Below are positions 16,918 to 25,779 of a stretch of 64,000 bases of DNA, one piece after another. The first letter of the stretch is position 1; every line of letters starts with the position of its first letter. Under the pieces are notes generated by a model. That model saw only the letters and a program-made list of their open reading frames with translations, searched no databases and had not been told where the DNA came from. Source of the stretch: Arthrobacter sp. V1I9 (GTDB lineage: Bacteria > Actinomycetota > Actinomycetes > Actinomycetales > Micrococcaceae); assembly GCF_030817075.1 (NCBI RefSeq), contig NZ_JAUSYU010000001.1, positions 62,001 to 126,000 on the forward strand. Reading direction: 5' to 3'. Position numbers and translations under genes: made by a program.

Positions 16918-17172
16918 TTATACGATCCCGGGGCAGCTCGCCAGGATGTAGTCGGCTGCGGCCGGACCCTTCATCCGCAGGCCGTTATGGCTCGGGCTGA
17001 TCCTGTGCTTCATGCCTGCCCAGAAGGCGGCTTCCATTCCGGGTGCCTGCTGGTTGATGAAGCACCAGCTGGTGTAGAGACCATAAAGGCGGTCACCGCT
17101 GAGGCTGTGGTCGGACGCTTGGTCGAGGTGGGTGGCTTCCTGGAGAAAAAGATCGAACTGCGAATGTGCCAT
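16918..17172 (-). CDS. Conserved small protein of unknown function
   Basis: This 84-residue protein has no domain I can name. It contains LYGLYTSWCFINQQAPGMEAAFW, a helical stretch ending in a short aromatic motif, then a basic segment and KGPAAADYILASCPGIV. AAGGGA precedes the ATG. A terminator hairpin directly follows the gene, which supports it being a separate transcribed unit. It is transcribed divergently from the TetR regulator, so the shared intergenic region may serve both. Confidence 0.6.
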   Translation of the reverse strand: MAHSQFDLFLQEATHLDQASDHSLSGDRLYGLYTSWCFINQQAPGMEAAFWAGMKHRISPSHNGLRMKGPAAADYILASCPGIV

Positions 17173-17307
17173 GACGGCGTCCCTTCGCTAAGTGCGTGTG
17201 TACCGCCGTTCGGCTACAGCAGCGAAATCCTCAATGCCCTGCACGGGGCCACGGAGGGGTGATCGAGACCTTTGGAATCGATGGATTGAGCGGTGTCAAC
17301 GCCCTTA

Positions 17308-17338
17308 CTACAATGTAGACTTTACCCGTAGACTACAT
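17308..17338. promoter_or_regulatory. TetR operator candidate (overlapping palindromes)
   Basis: CTACA-A-TGTAG is a perfect 11-bp palindrome at 17308-17318. Its right arm, with the preceding A, reads ATGTAG and also pairs with CTACAT at 17333-17338. The site lies 66 bp before the TetR gene and between divergent genes, a usual place for autoregulation. Confidence 0.5.
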
Positions 17339-17403
17339 ATACAGCAAGCGTTTGGAGATACCCTCTCCAGAACGCTTGCCGCCGGCTCCAGAACGGAAAA
17401 ATC

Positions 17404-18117
17404 ATGCCCTCCCCGAAAACCCCCGGCCCTGCCAAGGGCCGCGCCCCAAAGGAGCGGCTCAACCGTGATCTGGTGCTCAACAAGGCATTGGAGCTGGTGG
17501 ACGCGGAAGGCCTTGACGCGCTGACCATGCGCCGGCTGGGGCAGGAGCTGGGCCGGGATCCGATGAGCCTTTACCGCTACGCAGAGAACCGGGCGGCGTT
17601 GCTCGATGGCGTTTCGGAGCTCGTTCTCAACGAACTGCCCATCCACCCGGAGGACCCCGACTGGAAAGCCCAGCTTCGGCACATCGCGCATAACCTTCGG
17701 CGGCTCGCGCTCGAACATCCCAACGTGGTGCCGCTGCTGGTGACGAGGCCGCTCTCCACTCCGCTGGGTCTGCGCCCGCTGGGCACCCTGCGCCCGCTGG
17801 AGCAGATTCTCGCCCTGCTGATTGGCGCCGGATTCAGCCCTGCCGACGCCCTCCACGTCTATAGGGCCTACTACGGGTTCCTCTATGGCCACCTTCTGAA
17901 CGAACTGCAGGAGTTCGTGGTTGACCCCGAAGAGAATGAAGTGCTGCTTCGGCTAGGGCTGCACCGGCTGCCGTTCAAAGAGTTTCCCCATCTCCGTGCG
18001 TTGGCTCCGGCGCTCGCCGAATATGACGGCGAGGCTGAGCTGGACCAGGGCATCACCATCCTGCTTTCCGGCCTCGAAGCGCAGCTGATCGCGCAGCCAA
18101 AAGCTCCCCCCGCTTAG
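17404..18117 (+). CDS. TetR/AcrR family regulator (TetR_C_1 type)
   Basis: This 237-residue regulator has an N-terminal helix-turn-helix around residues 20-65 (ALELVDAEGLDALTMRRLGQ and DPMSLYRYAENRAALLDG). The C-terminal ligand-binding domain resembles the TetR_C_1 class seen in tetracycline-type repressors. Such proteins usually repress a neighbouring exporter or enzyme gene, but none is adjacent: the divergent gene is a small unknown and downstream is pabC on the other strand. The inducer is unknown. Confidence 0.88.
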   Translation: MPSPKTPGPAKGRAPKERLNRDLVLNKALELVDAEGLDALTMRRLGQELGRDPMSLYRYAENRAALLDGVSELVLNELPIHPEDPDWKAQLRHIAHNLRRLALEHPNVVPLLVTRPLSTPLGLRPLGTLRPLEQILALLIGAGFSPADALHVYRAYYGFLYGHLLNELQEFVVDPEENEVLLRLGLHRLPFKEFPHLRALAPALAEYDGEAELDQGITILLSGLEAQLIAQPKAPPA

Positions 18118-18184
18118 CGGCGGGAAGTGCGGCAGCTACTCGAAGGAAGCCCGGCGGCGGTCGGTACTGCGGCAGTGGAAACCG

Positions 18185-19114
18185 CTACGCGATGCTGGCA
18201 AACAGCTCGTTCAGTTCCGCGGTCAGCTCTTTCTGCACCGCCGGGGTGCCCACGTCTTTGCCATCGATGCTGTTCACCGGAGCAAGCAGGCGCACGCTCG
18301 AAATGAGCCAGACAGCGTCGGCGTCCAAAATGTCCTGGGGCTCCAGCGGACCGTACCCCAGTTCCCAGCCGGCCGCTTTGGCGGCGGCGAACAAGGCACC
18401 CTGGGAGGTGCCCGCGAGGATACCGCTGTCCAGCTGCGGTGTGATGAGGCGCTTGACGGACGTACCGTCGTCGGCCGTTTCCACGTGGGCCATCAGCACA
18501 GTCGACGTGGGGCCCTCCAGGACGCGGCCGTCGGAGGAGATGAAGATGACGTCGTCGGCACCCTGCTTGTGGGCATGCCGCAACGCCGCCATGTTGACCG
18601 CGTAGGAGAGCGTCTTGGCGCCGAGCAGCAGCCACGGGGCACGCTCGGCAACGTCGCTGTCGTAGCCCCGGTCGAGGAGGATGACGTCGATGCCGGCCTC
18701 GCGCTGGCGGCGCCCGGCCGCTCCGACAGGGGAAACCTGTACCCAGGAGGTGGGGGCTGAGGCGCCTTCGGCTCCGCGGGTCACCACGAGCTTGACCACC
18801 AGTTCATCGTCGGACCCGGAAGCAGGCTGATGCTGGGCGCGGTGTTCGGACAGGGCAGTGGCGATGGCGCGGCGCCATACCTGCTCGCTTGGAATGGCGA
18901 GGTCCAGTGCCTCGGCGGAACCCGCCAGGCGGTTCAGGTGGGCCTGGATTTTCCGCACTTTGCCGTCCACTGCGAGCATGGTCTCAAAGATCCCGTCACC
19001 CCGGGTGGCGCCCTGGTCCGTCACGAGCAACTGCGGCTTGGACGCATCGGCAAGCCGCCCATCCGGGAAAGCCGGGTCGAGGAACACGAGAACAACAGGA
19101 GCTGGAGAGGTCAT
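18185..19114 (-). CDS. pabC: Aminodeoxychorismate lyase (class IV aminotransferase fold)
   Basis: This 309-residue PLP enzyme of fold type IV fits 4-amino-4-deoxychorismate lyase, which releases pyruvate to give p-aminobenzoate for folate. The catalytic Lys lies in GAKTLSYAVNMAAL. The motifs VTDQGATRGDGIFETM near residue 31 and GRVLEGPTSTVLM near 190 are typical. A gene for the partner synthase (pabB-like) lies 1.6 kb away on the same strand, separated by cls. A branched-chain or D-amino-acid transaminase is less likely, given the length and this context. Confidence 0.85.
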   Translation of the reverse strand: MTSPAPVVLVFLDPAFPDGRLADASKPQLLVTDQGATRGDGIFETMLAVDGKVRKIQAHLNRLAGSAEALDLAIPSEQVWRRAIATALSEHRAQHQPASGSDDELVVKLVVTRGAEGASAPTSWVQVSPVGAAGRRQREAGIDVILLDRGYDSDVAERAPWLLLGAKTLSYAVNMAALRHAHKQGADDVIFISSDGRVLEGPTSTVLMAHVETADDGTSVKRLITPQLDSGILAGTSQGALFAAAKAAGWELGYGPLEPQDILDADAVWLISSVRLLAPVNSIDGKDVGTPAVQKELTAELNELFASIA

Positions 19115-19207
19115 GGCTCCAGCTTAGTGCGGCACCCGCGGATAAGCTGGGCAGAGTGCCCCGGCCGGAACCGTCCGCCGGGAGCCCATCCTTCGGGGGT
19201 TAATCAC

Positions 19208-20683
19208 GTGTTGTGGCCATTTTCGCTTGCCGGTTCCGCGCCGACTTGGACCGTGGTGCTGCTGGCCGTCGCCGACCTGGTGATCCGGGTGCTGGCCTTG
19301 GGTATCATCCCGGGCAACCGCCGGCCCACCACGGCGATGGCCTGGCTCCTGGGCATCTTCTTTGTCCCGTTCCTGGGCATCATCCTTTTCCTGCTGTTCG
19401 GCAACTTCAAGCTGTCCAGCCGCCGCCGCGAGCAGCAGCAGCAGGTCAACGAGCGGGTGCGCGCCGGGATCTCGTCGCTTGCGGACGTGGAGAGCGACTA
19501 CCCGGGCCCTGAATGGGTGCGGTCCGCCGCGGAATTGAACCGGCGGCTGGGCTCGCTGCCCATGGTGGATGGCAATTCCGTGGACCTTATCCCCGGCTAC
19601 CCGGACTCCATCCTGCACATGACGCAGGCCGTGCGGAAGGCGAAGAAGTTCGTTAACGCCGAGTTCTACATCATGAGCACGGACCACATCACCAACGACC
19701 TGCTGACGGCCCTGGAGGAAGCGGCCGAGCGCGGCGTGGAAGTCCGGGTGTTGTTCGACCACATCGGCACCCTGCGGGTCAAGGGCTACAACAGGCTCCT
19801 GAAGCGGCTCAGGGCCAGCAAAATCCAGTGGAAGCGGATGCTCCCGCTCCTGCCCATCCACGGCCAGTGGCGCCGGCCGGACCTGCGGAACCACCGCAAG
19901 ATCATGGTGATCGACGGCGAAATCGCCTTCACCGGCTCGCAGAACCTGATCGAGCCTTCCTACAACAACCCGCGGCACCGCAAGGCAGGCCGGGAGTGGG
20001 TGGAGCTGATGGCCCGCCTCCACGGGCCGATCGTCACCACCCTGAATGTCGTCTTCGCCACCGACTGGCTGAGCGAAACCGACGAGTCCCTGGAACACCA
20101 GCTGCAGCTCCCGGCGAACGTGCATCCCGGAAACGTCACCGCGCAGGTGGTTCCCAGCGGCCCGGGGTTCATCACCGAAAACAACCTGCGGCTCTTCAAC
20201 ACCCTCATCTACTCCGCCCAGCACCGGATTTCCATCTGCAGTCCATACTTCGTTCCGGACGATTCACTGCTCTATGCCATCACCACCGCCGCCCAGCGCG
20301 GAGTGGACGTAGAGCTTTTCGTTTCCGAAAAGGGTGACCAGTTCCTGGTCCACCACGCCCAGCGTTCCTACTACGAGGCCCTGCTGGAGGCCGGCGTCCG
20401 GATTTACCTGTACAAGGCTCCATCTGTGCTCCACGCCAAGCACTTCACCATCGACGACGAAGTGGCGGTCCTTGGTTCCAGCAACATGGACATGCGCTCC
20501 TTCTCGCTGAACCTTGAGGTGTCGGTGATGCTGCTGGGCGCGGACATCGTGACCAAGATGCGCGCCGTGGAAGACACTTACCGGGACATCTCGCATGAGC
20601 TCAAGCTGTCCGACTGGCTCAACCGGCCGCTGGCAGCGCGCTATGTCGATAACGTGGCGAGGCTGACGGCAACCGTCCAGTAA
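19208..20683 (+). CDS. cls: Cardiolipin synthase
   Basis: This 491-residue phospholipase-D superfamily enzyme makes cardiolipin in the membrane. Two N-terminal helices (TWTVVLLAVADLVIRVLAL and AWLLGIFFVPFLGIILFLLF) precede two HKD motifs: NHRKIMVIDGEIAFTGSQN near residue 229 and LHAKHFTIDDEVAVLGSSN near 408. Both catalytic His-Lys-Asp sets are intact. The GTG at 19208 places the start just before the first helix; longer frames overlap the divergent pabC gene. The 3' end converges with pabB. Confidence 0.92.
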   Translation: MLWPFSLAGSAPTWTVVLLAVADLVIRVLALGIIPGNRRPTTAMAWLLGIFFVPFLGIILFLLFGNFKLSSRRREQQQQVNERVRAGISSLADVESDYPGPEWVRSAAELNRRLGSLPMVDGNSVDLIPGYPDSILHMTQAVRKAKKFVNAEFYIMSTDHITNDLLTALEEAAERGVEVRVLFDHIGTLRVKGYNRLLKRLRASKIQWKRMLPLLPIHGQWRRPDLRNHRKIMVIDGEIAFTGSQNLIEPSYNNPRHRKAGREWVELMARLHGPIVTTLNVVFATDWLSETDESLEHQLQLPANVHPGNVTAQVVPSGPGFITENNLRLFNTLIYSAQHRISICSPYFVPDDSLLYAITTAAQRGVDVELFVSEKGDQFLVHHAQRSYYEALLEAGVRIYLYKAPSVLHAKHFTIDDEVAVLGSSNMDMRSFSLNLEVSVMLLGADIVTKMRAVEDTYRDISHELKLSDWLNRPLAARYVDNVARLTATVQ

Positions 20684-20702
20684 CAGCGTGCGGGAGCTTG
20701 GT

Positions 20703-22790
20703 TCAGGCGTCCGGAAACTCCGCGCCGAGTGTCGAGAGGACACCGAAGGCCTTGGTCCGGATCTCCTCGTACTCCTCGTCGACGTCCGAGTCGGCCGTGA
20801 TGGCGCCGCCGACGCCGAGGGTCAGTTCCGCGGTTCCGTTGCCTTCGTCGCGGATCACCAGCGTCCGGATGGCGACGGCGAGGTCCGTTGCGCCGTTCAG
20901 CGAAAAGTAGCCGACGGCGCCGGAGTACAGCCCCCGTCCGTCGCCTTCCAGCCGGTCCAGGATGGCCATGGTGCTGATCTTGGGAGCGCCGGTCATGGAG
21001 CCGGCAGGGAAGCACGCCGCCACAGCCTCCGCGCGGGATGATCCACGCCGCAGCTGGCCGTCAATGGTGCTGACCATTTGGTGGACGGTGGCGTAACTTT
21101 CGATGGCACAGAGCCTGCTCACGGTCACGGAGCCAGGGACCGCGAAATGGCTGAGGTCGTTCCGCAGCAGGTCAACGATCATGATGTTCTCTGCGCGGTC
21201 CTTCAGGGACGTTTCGAGCTCGAGCCGCAGCCGGCCGTCTTCCGCCGGATCGGAGGCGCGGCGGCGGGTTCCCTTGATGGGTTCGGCGCGCATGCCGCCG
21301 TCGGACGCGATCTTCAGGAAGCGTTCGGGCGAGGTGCTGGCCACGGTCAGGCTGCGGAACCTCAGGTAGCTGGCAAAGGGGGCGGGGTTTCTGCGGCGCA
21401 GGGACAGGTACGTTTGCCACGGATCCAGCGCTGCGGCGGGAACCTTGGCCGTGAGTGACGTGGTCAGGCAAACTTCGTAGGTGTTTCCTTCGGCGATTTC
21501 GTGCTGTGCCGCAGCAATCTTCTCCTTGTAGGCATCGGCAGTATCACGGCTCCGGAACACGGGCGCCTGCGAAAGTACGACGCCGTTGCTGCCGCCCGCC
21601 TGGGCAGCCACGGCGGCTTGGGCGGCACGACCGGAGGCCGCCTCAGTGGCTGCCCGCGCGTCCCTGAGCCACTGGTCCGAGTCGGGGACGTCCAAAGCCA
21701 GGAGCCAGGAAGTGCCCTCGGCGTGGTCCAGGACCACAGCCCTGCCGGCGAAGATCAAGGCGGCATCCGGGGTGGGCGCGGAGAGGTCTGCTCCACCCGT
21801 CTCCCGCTTGAGTTCGTACCCAAGGCAGCCCAACCAGCCCAGGGTGAATTCGCCCGGGTAGCCCTCCGGGGTGCGGACCGCTGCGCCGCCCCATACCGTG
21901 TCCAGCCAGCGGAAGAAAGGACCTTCCACCGTAGCTGTGGCGCAGCCTGCGCTGATCTGGCTTTCGCCGGAACAATGGATCACCAACTGGCCGGACAGGC
22001 CGCCGTCGTCCGCCATGATGCTGAAGCGGCTGCGCTCCGCCGCTGCGGACCCTGGCTGGTCCGCCCCGGTCCCGGCTCCAGTGGCCGCGTTGGAAGAGTC
22101 CAGCCAGACGGCGTTGGGTGAGCTGCCGTAGAGCATGCTGAACAGCATGGCCGCATCCGGGCGCAGCTCCAGGCGCTCCGCGGTAAGGCTTAGGCCGCGG
22201 CGGGAGGACAACTCAGGGGAGAGAACAGTGGCCAGGGCGGGGAGGTACGGCAGCAACTGCAGAACGTCGGTGGGGGCGCTGCCGTCAGCGCGGTTCAGGA
22301 CGCGTAGATCAGCATGGCGCGGGACGTCGTCGGCGCTCAGCCACTCCTCTTCCTGGGCCGCCCATTGGTCCCAGTACGGTTCGTAGGTTCCGCCATCACG
22401 GTCCAGCGCGCGGGCCCGGCGAACCTCCTCCGGCGAGTCCGCCCAAATGACGGCACTTAGGTGGGGGCGGGCGGGGGCGGCAGCGGAGCCCACACCCTCA
22501 ACAATGACGATCTCGGCGGGCAGCGTGACGCGGATGTCGCCGTCGTATCTCTTCTCCCAGTCCCAGCTGGTCCACGTGGCCGCATCACCACGGCTCAAGG
22601 GTTCGAGGACGGCGGCGACGTAGCGGTCAACCCCGGCCATCAACCCATTCCAGCCGGGGTAGATGTCCTCGAGGTGGAACAGCGAGACCTTGTGATGGGC
22701 GCGCAGCCGTGCCGCCAGTTCGACGGCGAGCGTTGTTTTCCCTGCTCCGGAGCGCCCGTCAACGGCGATGATGACGGGGGCTGGGCTCAT
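20703..22790 (-). CDS. pabB: Fusion of a uridine-kinase-like P-loop domain and aminodeoxychorismate synthase component I
   Basis: Residues 1 to about 200 of this 695-residue protein form a small P-loop kinase-like domain (VDGRSGAGKTTLAVELA, then a VIVEGVGSA strand), similar to uridine or pantothenate kinases. The rest is a chorismate-using enzyme of the TrpE/PabB family: PIKGTRRRASDP identifies the PabB type, with SRLCAIESYATVHQMVS, FPAGSMTGAPKISTM and GVGGAITADSD as catalytic motifs. The C-terminal part should aminate chorismate with ammonia from a glutaminase not seen in the window. The function of the kinase-like part is unknown. Confidence 0.82.
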   Translation of the reverse strand: MSPAPVIIAVDGRSGAGKTTLAVELAARLRAHHKVSLFHLEDIYPGWNGLMAGVDRYVAAVLEPLSRGDAATWTSWDWEKRYDGDIRVTLPAEIVIVEGVGSAAAPARPHLSAVIWADSPEEVRRARALDRDGGTYEPYWDQWAAQEEEWLSADDVPRHADLRVLNRADGSAPTDVLQLLPYLPALATVLSPELSSRRGLSLTAERLELRPDAAMLFSMLYGSSPNAVWLDSSNAATGAGTGADQPGSAAAERSRFSIMADDGGLSGQLVIHCSGESQISAGCATATVEGPFFRWLDTVWGGAAVRTPEGYPGEFTLGWLGCLGYELKRETGGADLSAPTPDAALIFAGRAVVLDHAEGTSWLLALDVPDSDQWLRDARAATEAASGRAAQAAVAAQAGGSNGVVLSQAPVFRSRDTADAYKEKIAAAQHEIAEGNTYEVCLTTSLTAKVPAAALDPWQTYLSLRRRNPAPFASYLRFRSLTVASTSPERFLKIASDGGMRAEPIKGTRRRASDPAEDGRLRLELETSLKDRAENIMIVDLLRNDLSHFAVPGSVTVSRLCAIESYATVHQMVSTIDGQLRRGSSRAEAVAACFPAGSMTGAPKISTMAILDRLEGDGRGLYSGAVGYFSLNGATDLAVAIRTLVIRDEGNGTAELTLGVGGAITADSDVDEEYEEIRTKAFGVLSTLGAEFPDA

Positions 22791-22823
22791 GGGTTAGAGC
22801 GTACCTTTATCCCTGCCGCGGTT

Positions 22824-23348
22824 TCATCTGCGCAGGAGCTGGGCATCTTTGATGACGGCACCTTTGATGTGGTTTACGAGCCCGGGCAGCGCGGCGTGGA
22901 TCTGGTGCCAGACGGCGTCGAAATCGGCTTGCCCGCCGTACCAGGGGTCTTCGATGCCCTGGTCCAGCAAGTCCTTTCCCGCCTGCCGGGGGTCAAAGCT
23001 GCGGAGCATGCGGATCTTGTTCCTGGACTCCTGGTCCGGCGCGGACTGGCTCAGCCAGGCGTAATGGTCGATATCCAGCGCCAGGATCAGGTTACGTTCG
23101 CGGAACCATCCCGGCTGCCATTCCCGGGCCACATGTTTGTCGGAGAGGAGCTGCGTGACGCTTAAGCGGCGCGCGGCCCGCGGGTCTATCGGCCGGCCCG
23201 CTTCGTAGCCGGTGGTGCCCGCGGAGTCTACTGTGACTACGCTGTCCAGCCCCTCGCGTTCCAGCGCCGCGGCGAGCATCAGCTCGGCCATAGGGGACCG
23301 GCAGATGTTTCCGGTACAGACGGCAATAACGCGGTATGGGCTCGACAT
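22824..23348 (-). CDS. Low-molecular-weight protein-tyrosine phosphatase
   Basis: This 174-residue enzyme has the catalytic P-loop near its N-terminus, VCTGNICRS (C-x5-R-S), and the general-acid Asp in IEDPWYGGQADF. It therefore dephosphorylates phosphotyrosine proteins or related small substrates in the cytoplasm. An ATG at 23357 is in frame, but a likely -10 box (TAGTAT) ends one base before it. The ATG at 23348 fits better and may be leaderless. In actinobacteria such enzymes often act with tyrosine kinases or arsenate metabolism, but neither is adjacent. Confidence 0.9.
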   Translation of the reverse strand: MSSPYRVIAVCTGNICRSPMAELMLAAALEREGLDSVVTVDSAGTTGYEAGRPIDPRAARRLSVTQLLSDKHVAREWQPGWFRERNLILALDIDHYAWLSQSAPDQESRNKIRMLRSFDPRQAGKDLLDQGIEDPWYGGQADFDAVWHQIHAALPGLVNHIKGAVIKDAQLLRR

Positions 23349-23357
23349 TGAGTTCAT

Positions 23358-23378
23358 ATACTAAGCATGCGTGCTAAT
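23358..23378 (-). promoter_or_regulatory. Promoter-associated 21-bp motif (copy 2)
   Basis: ATACTAAGCATGCGTGCTAAT matches the element at 6668-6688 in 17 of 21 positions. On the minus strand it ends in the -10-like TAGTAT of the phosphatase gene, as the first copy ends in TACTAT before the DUF4383 gene. Confidence 0.45.
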
Positions 23379-23490
23379 TAGCCTTATTGGCTAGCGCTGG
23401 TTCACAAATGTTGACGGCCCTGTAAAGAACCTTTGCTTCTCCGTCACATCCCGTTCACATTGTTTGCCCGCCTCCTGCGCGCGCAGAACG

Positions 23491-24114
23491 TCAGTGGATC
23501 AAAGCCAGCAGGATTCCCACAGCCACGAACAGCACGCCGAACGCACGGTTAAGGATCAGCTGCCCTCGGGCACTATGGGTGAACCGCTCGAAGGACCGGG
23601 CTGCGGCCGCGAAGAAGAACCACATGACCAGGATGTCGATGGCCACGACTGTAGCGGTGAGTACTGCGTACTGAGCGAGGAGGGGCTGTTCCGGGCGGAT
23701 GAACTGGGGCATAAAAGCGAGGAAGAATACGATCGCCTTCGGGTTCAGCAGGTTCACCCAAAGTCCGCGCCGGAAAATGGACCAGGCGGGCTCGTTCCGG
23801 AGGCCCGCGATTTTCTCCTGCTCGAGGTCCGGCTTGGTGAGGAACTGCCTGATGCCCAGATAGACCAGGTACGCGGCGCCGGCATAACGAATGACGTTGA
23901 AGGCCACAGGCGAGCTGGCCACCAGCACCCCGACGCCAAGGGCCACGATCACCACATGGATCACCAGTGCTGCCTGTTGGCCGAGGATGCCCCAAATGGA
24001 GCGGCGGAAGCCGGCGTTCAGGGAATTGCTCATGGTGTTGATGGCTCCGGCACCAGGCGTGAAGCTGATCAGGGCACCGGCACCGGCCAGGGCGAGCCAA
24101 AGGGAGAATTGCAC
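23491..24114 (-). CDS. LysE/RhtB family amino-acid exporter
   Basis: This 207-residue membrane protein has about six helices and belongs to the LysE/RhtB family. The signature near the N-terminus, GALISFTPGAGAINTMSNSL, contains the family TPGP-like turn, and the region RRSIWGILGQQAALVIHV is typical. Members export amino acids or homoserine lactone-like compounds; the substrate here cannot be told. It lies between the tyrosine phosphatase and a methyltransferase on the same strand, with gaps of over 60 bp, so it may be transcribed alone. Confidence 0.85.
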   Translation of the reverse strand: MQFSLWLALAGAGALISFTPGAGAINTMSNSLNAGFRRSIWGILGQQAALVIHVVIVALGVGVLVASSPVAFNVIRYAGAAYLVYLGIRQFLTKPDLEQEKIAGLRNEPAWSIFRRGLWVNLLNPKAIVFFLAFMPQFIRPEQPLLAQYAVLTATVVAIDILVMWFFFAAAARSFERFTHSARGQLILNRAFGVLFVAVGILLALIH

Positions 24115-24177
24115 CAGTCAAGTTTAGGGCGGTTTTACCAGAGGGTTGCCACGGGTCCGAATGCTTGCGGCATTCTC

Positions 24178-24996
24178 CTACGCCCGTGCGATGACCTCGC
24201 CGTTGGGGATCAGGAACCAGCCGTCGTCGGTGGATCCCCAGCGGTGCCAGCCTGCCGAGATCCGCGCGAGGTCGGCAGGGTTGGCGAAGCCGTATTCCAG
24301 CGCCTGCTCGGCGAAAGCGGAGTGCAGCACGCGCTCGCCCCAGACGCGGGCCTGCCAGCGCCGCTGCTGCCCGGTGGCGTAGAGCCAATTGCTGCTGGTG
24401 GGCGCGACGTCGGTAAAGCCCGCCGACTGTGCCCAACTGACGAGCCGCCGGCCGGCGTCGGGTTCTGCACCGTTGCGCCGCGCGATCCGCTGGTAAAGCT
24501 CCATCCACTCATCAAGCTCCGGGATGGCGGGGTACCAGCTCATGCCGTGGAAGTCGGCGTCGCGGATGGCTACGATCCCGCCTGGCTTGGCGACGCGGCG
24601 CATCTCCCGCAACGCCTCCACGGGGTCGGTCAGGTGCTGCAGCACCTGGTGGGCATGAACGACGTCGAACGTTTCATCCTCGAAGTCGAGGTCGTAGATG
24701 TTCCCGGCCACGAACTCGACGTTGGCTACCCCGCGCTCAACGGCGAGCGCCTTTGCCTGGGCAATGATGTCCGGGGAGCGGTCCAGCCCGGTGACCTTCC
24801 CGGGGTTGACCAGGGCGGCGAAATCGCAGGTGATGCTGCCCGGGCCGCAGCCGACGTCGAGCACTTCTGCCCCGGGGGCGAGGTGCGGCAGGACAAAGGC
24901 CGCGGAATTCTCGGCGGTCCTGGCGGCATGGGCGCGGACCACCGACTCGTGGTGGCCGTGCGTGTAAACGTCGTCTTCGGGCTGCTGCGCACTCAT
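24178..24996 (-). CDS. Class I SAM-dependent methyltransferase
   Basis: This 272-residue methyltransferase has the SAM-binding motif I EVLDVGCGPGSITCDFA near residue 40 and motif II DRSPDIIAQAKA, followed by FEDETFDVVHAHQVLQHL. It resembles UbiE/Methyltransf_11 type enzymes. The C-terminal part (about residues 170-270) is less conserved and probably confers substrate choice. The ATG at 24996 is preferred over a TTG six bases upstream. The substrate is unknown. Confidence 0.82.
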   Translation of the reverse strand: MSAQQPEDDVYTHGHHESVVRAHAARTAENSAAFVLPHLAPGAEVLDVGCGPGSITCDFAALVNPGKVTGLDRSPDIIAQAKALAVERGVANVEFVAGNIYDLDFEDETFDVVHAHQVLQHLTDPVEALREMRRVAKPGGIVAIRDADFHGMSWYPAIPELDEWMELYQRIARRNGAEPDAGRRLVSWAQSAGFTDVAPTSSNWLYATGQQRRWQARVWGERVLHSAFAEQALEYGFANPADLARISAGWHRWGSTDDGWFLIPNGEVIARA

Positions 24997-25025
24997 AACC
25001 AAACGCTACCCCCAACTGGGTGGCT

Positions 25026-25574
25026 CTAAGTGTCGTTTGGTTCCGTCAAAACGACACTTGGCGCGGCCTGCTTGGGTGCGCTGGACGATTCTTCCCGCGC
25101 GGCCACCGTGGCTTCCACCATGGCCGTCATGAAACGGGTCACTGTTTCCAGTTCCCCCTGGCTGAAGTCCGCCATGGCGCTGCCCATCCGGCGCGAAAGG
25201 GGAGCGAAGATGGCGCCCCCGTCCTGGAATGCCTTGGGCGTCATCCGAAGATGGACCTGCCGGCGGTCGGAGCTGTCCCGTTCGCGCACCACGTGTCCGG
25301 AGCTGTCCAGCCTGTCAATCAGGGCTGTGGTGGCGGGGGAGCTGAGGTTCAGCTCCTTCCGGAGGAGCCCCGGCGTGACCGTCCCGCCGTTCGCGGTATG
25401 GCGCATGATGACGGCCAGCGCGTTCAGGTCCGTCCGGTGCATGTCCTTGCGCCCGCCGGCTGTGTCCACGTAGCGGTTGGCCTCGAGAGTGAACTCCTGA
25501 AGGAGCCGAACCAGCGGGTGTGGCCCCTCGCCCACAGGAGGACCAGGGGTGGCCGGGCTCTCCTTGCCTGCCAT
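25026..25574 (-). CDS. MarR family regulator
   Basis: This 182-residue winged-helix regulator has the MarR DNA-binding core around residues 50-110 (DLNALAVIMR, LLRKELNLSSPATTALIDRLDSSGHVVRERD), with DRRQVHLRMT as the wing. It is transcribed divergently from an MMPL transporter gene, with a perfect palindrome between them, so it most likely represses that transporter in response to a ligand. The ATG at 25574 has GGAGG at good spacing. Confidence 0.88.
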   Translation of the reverse strand: MAGKESPATPGPPVGEGPHPLVRLLQEFTLEANRYVDTAGGRKDMHRTDLNALAVIMRHTANGGTVTPGLLRKELNLSSPATTALIDRLDSSGHVVRERDSSDRRQVHLRMTPKAFQDGGAIFAPLSRRMGSAMADFSQGELETVTRFMTAMVEATVAAREESSSAPKQAAPSVVLTEPNDT

Positions 25575-25713
25575 GTCCACCTCCAGAAATCTGCTCGTTG
25601 CGGGAAGGCTGTCCCGGCCAATAACAGTGCCGCTAAACCGTACTGACGGATATTACTTCAGTCGGGCAACCCCCTCTTATCGGGACGAGGTAGGAAAAAG
25701 CTAGTCAGCCTCT

Positions 25714-25732
25714 TATCTCCATTGTGGAGATA
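25714..25732. promoter_or_regulatory. MarR operator candidate
   Basis: TATCTCCA-TTG-TGGAGATA is a perfect 8+8 bp inverted repeat with a 3-bp centre, 48 bp upstream of the MMPL gene and in the gap between it and the divergent marR. Its position next to an AT-rich -10-like stretch (TCTAATAT) fits repression of the transporter promoter. Confidence 0.6.
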
Positions 25733-25779
25733 CTCTAATATGGAACCAATTCTACTCCCGTCCACCCCCGAAAGGCATC

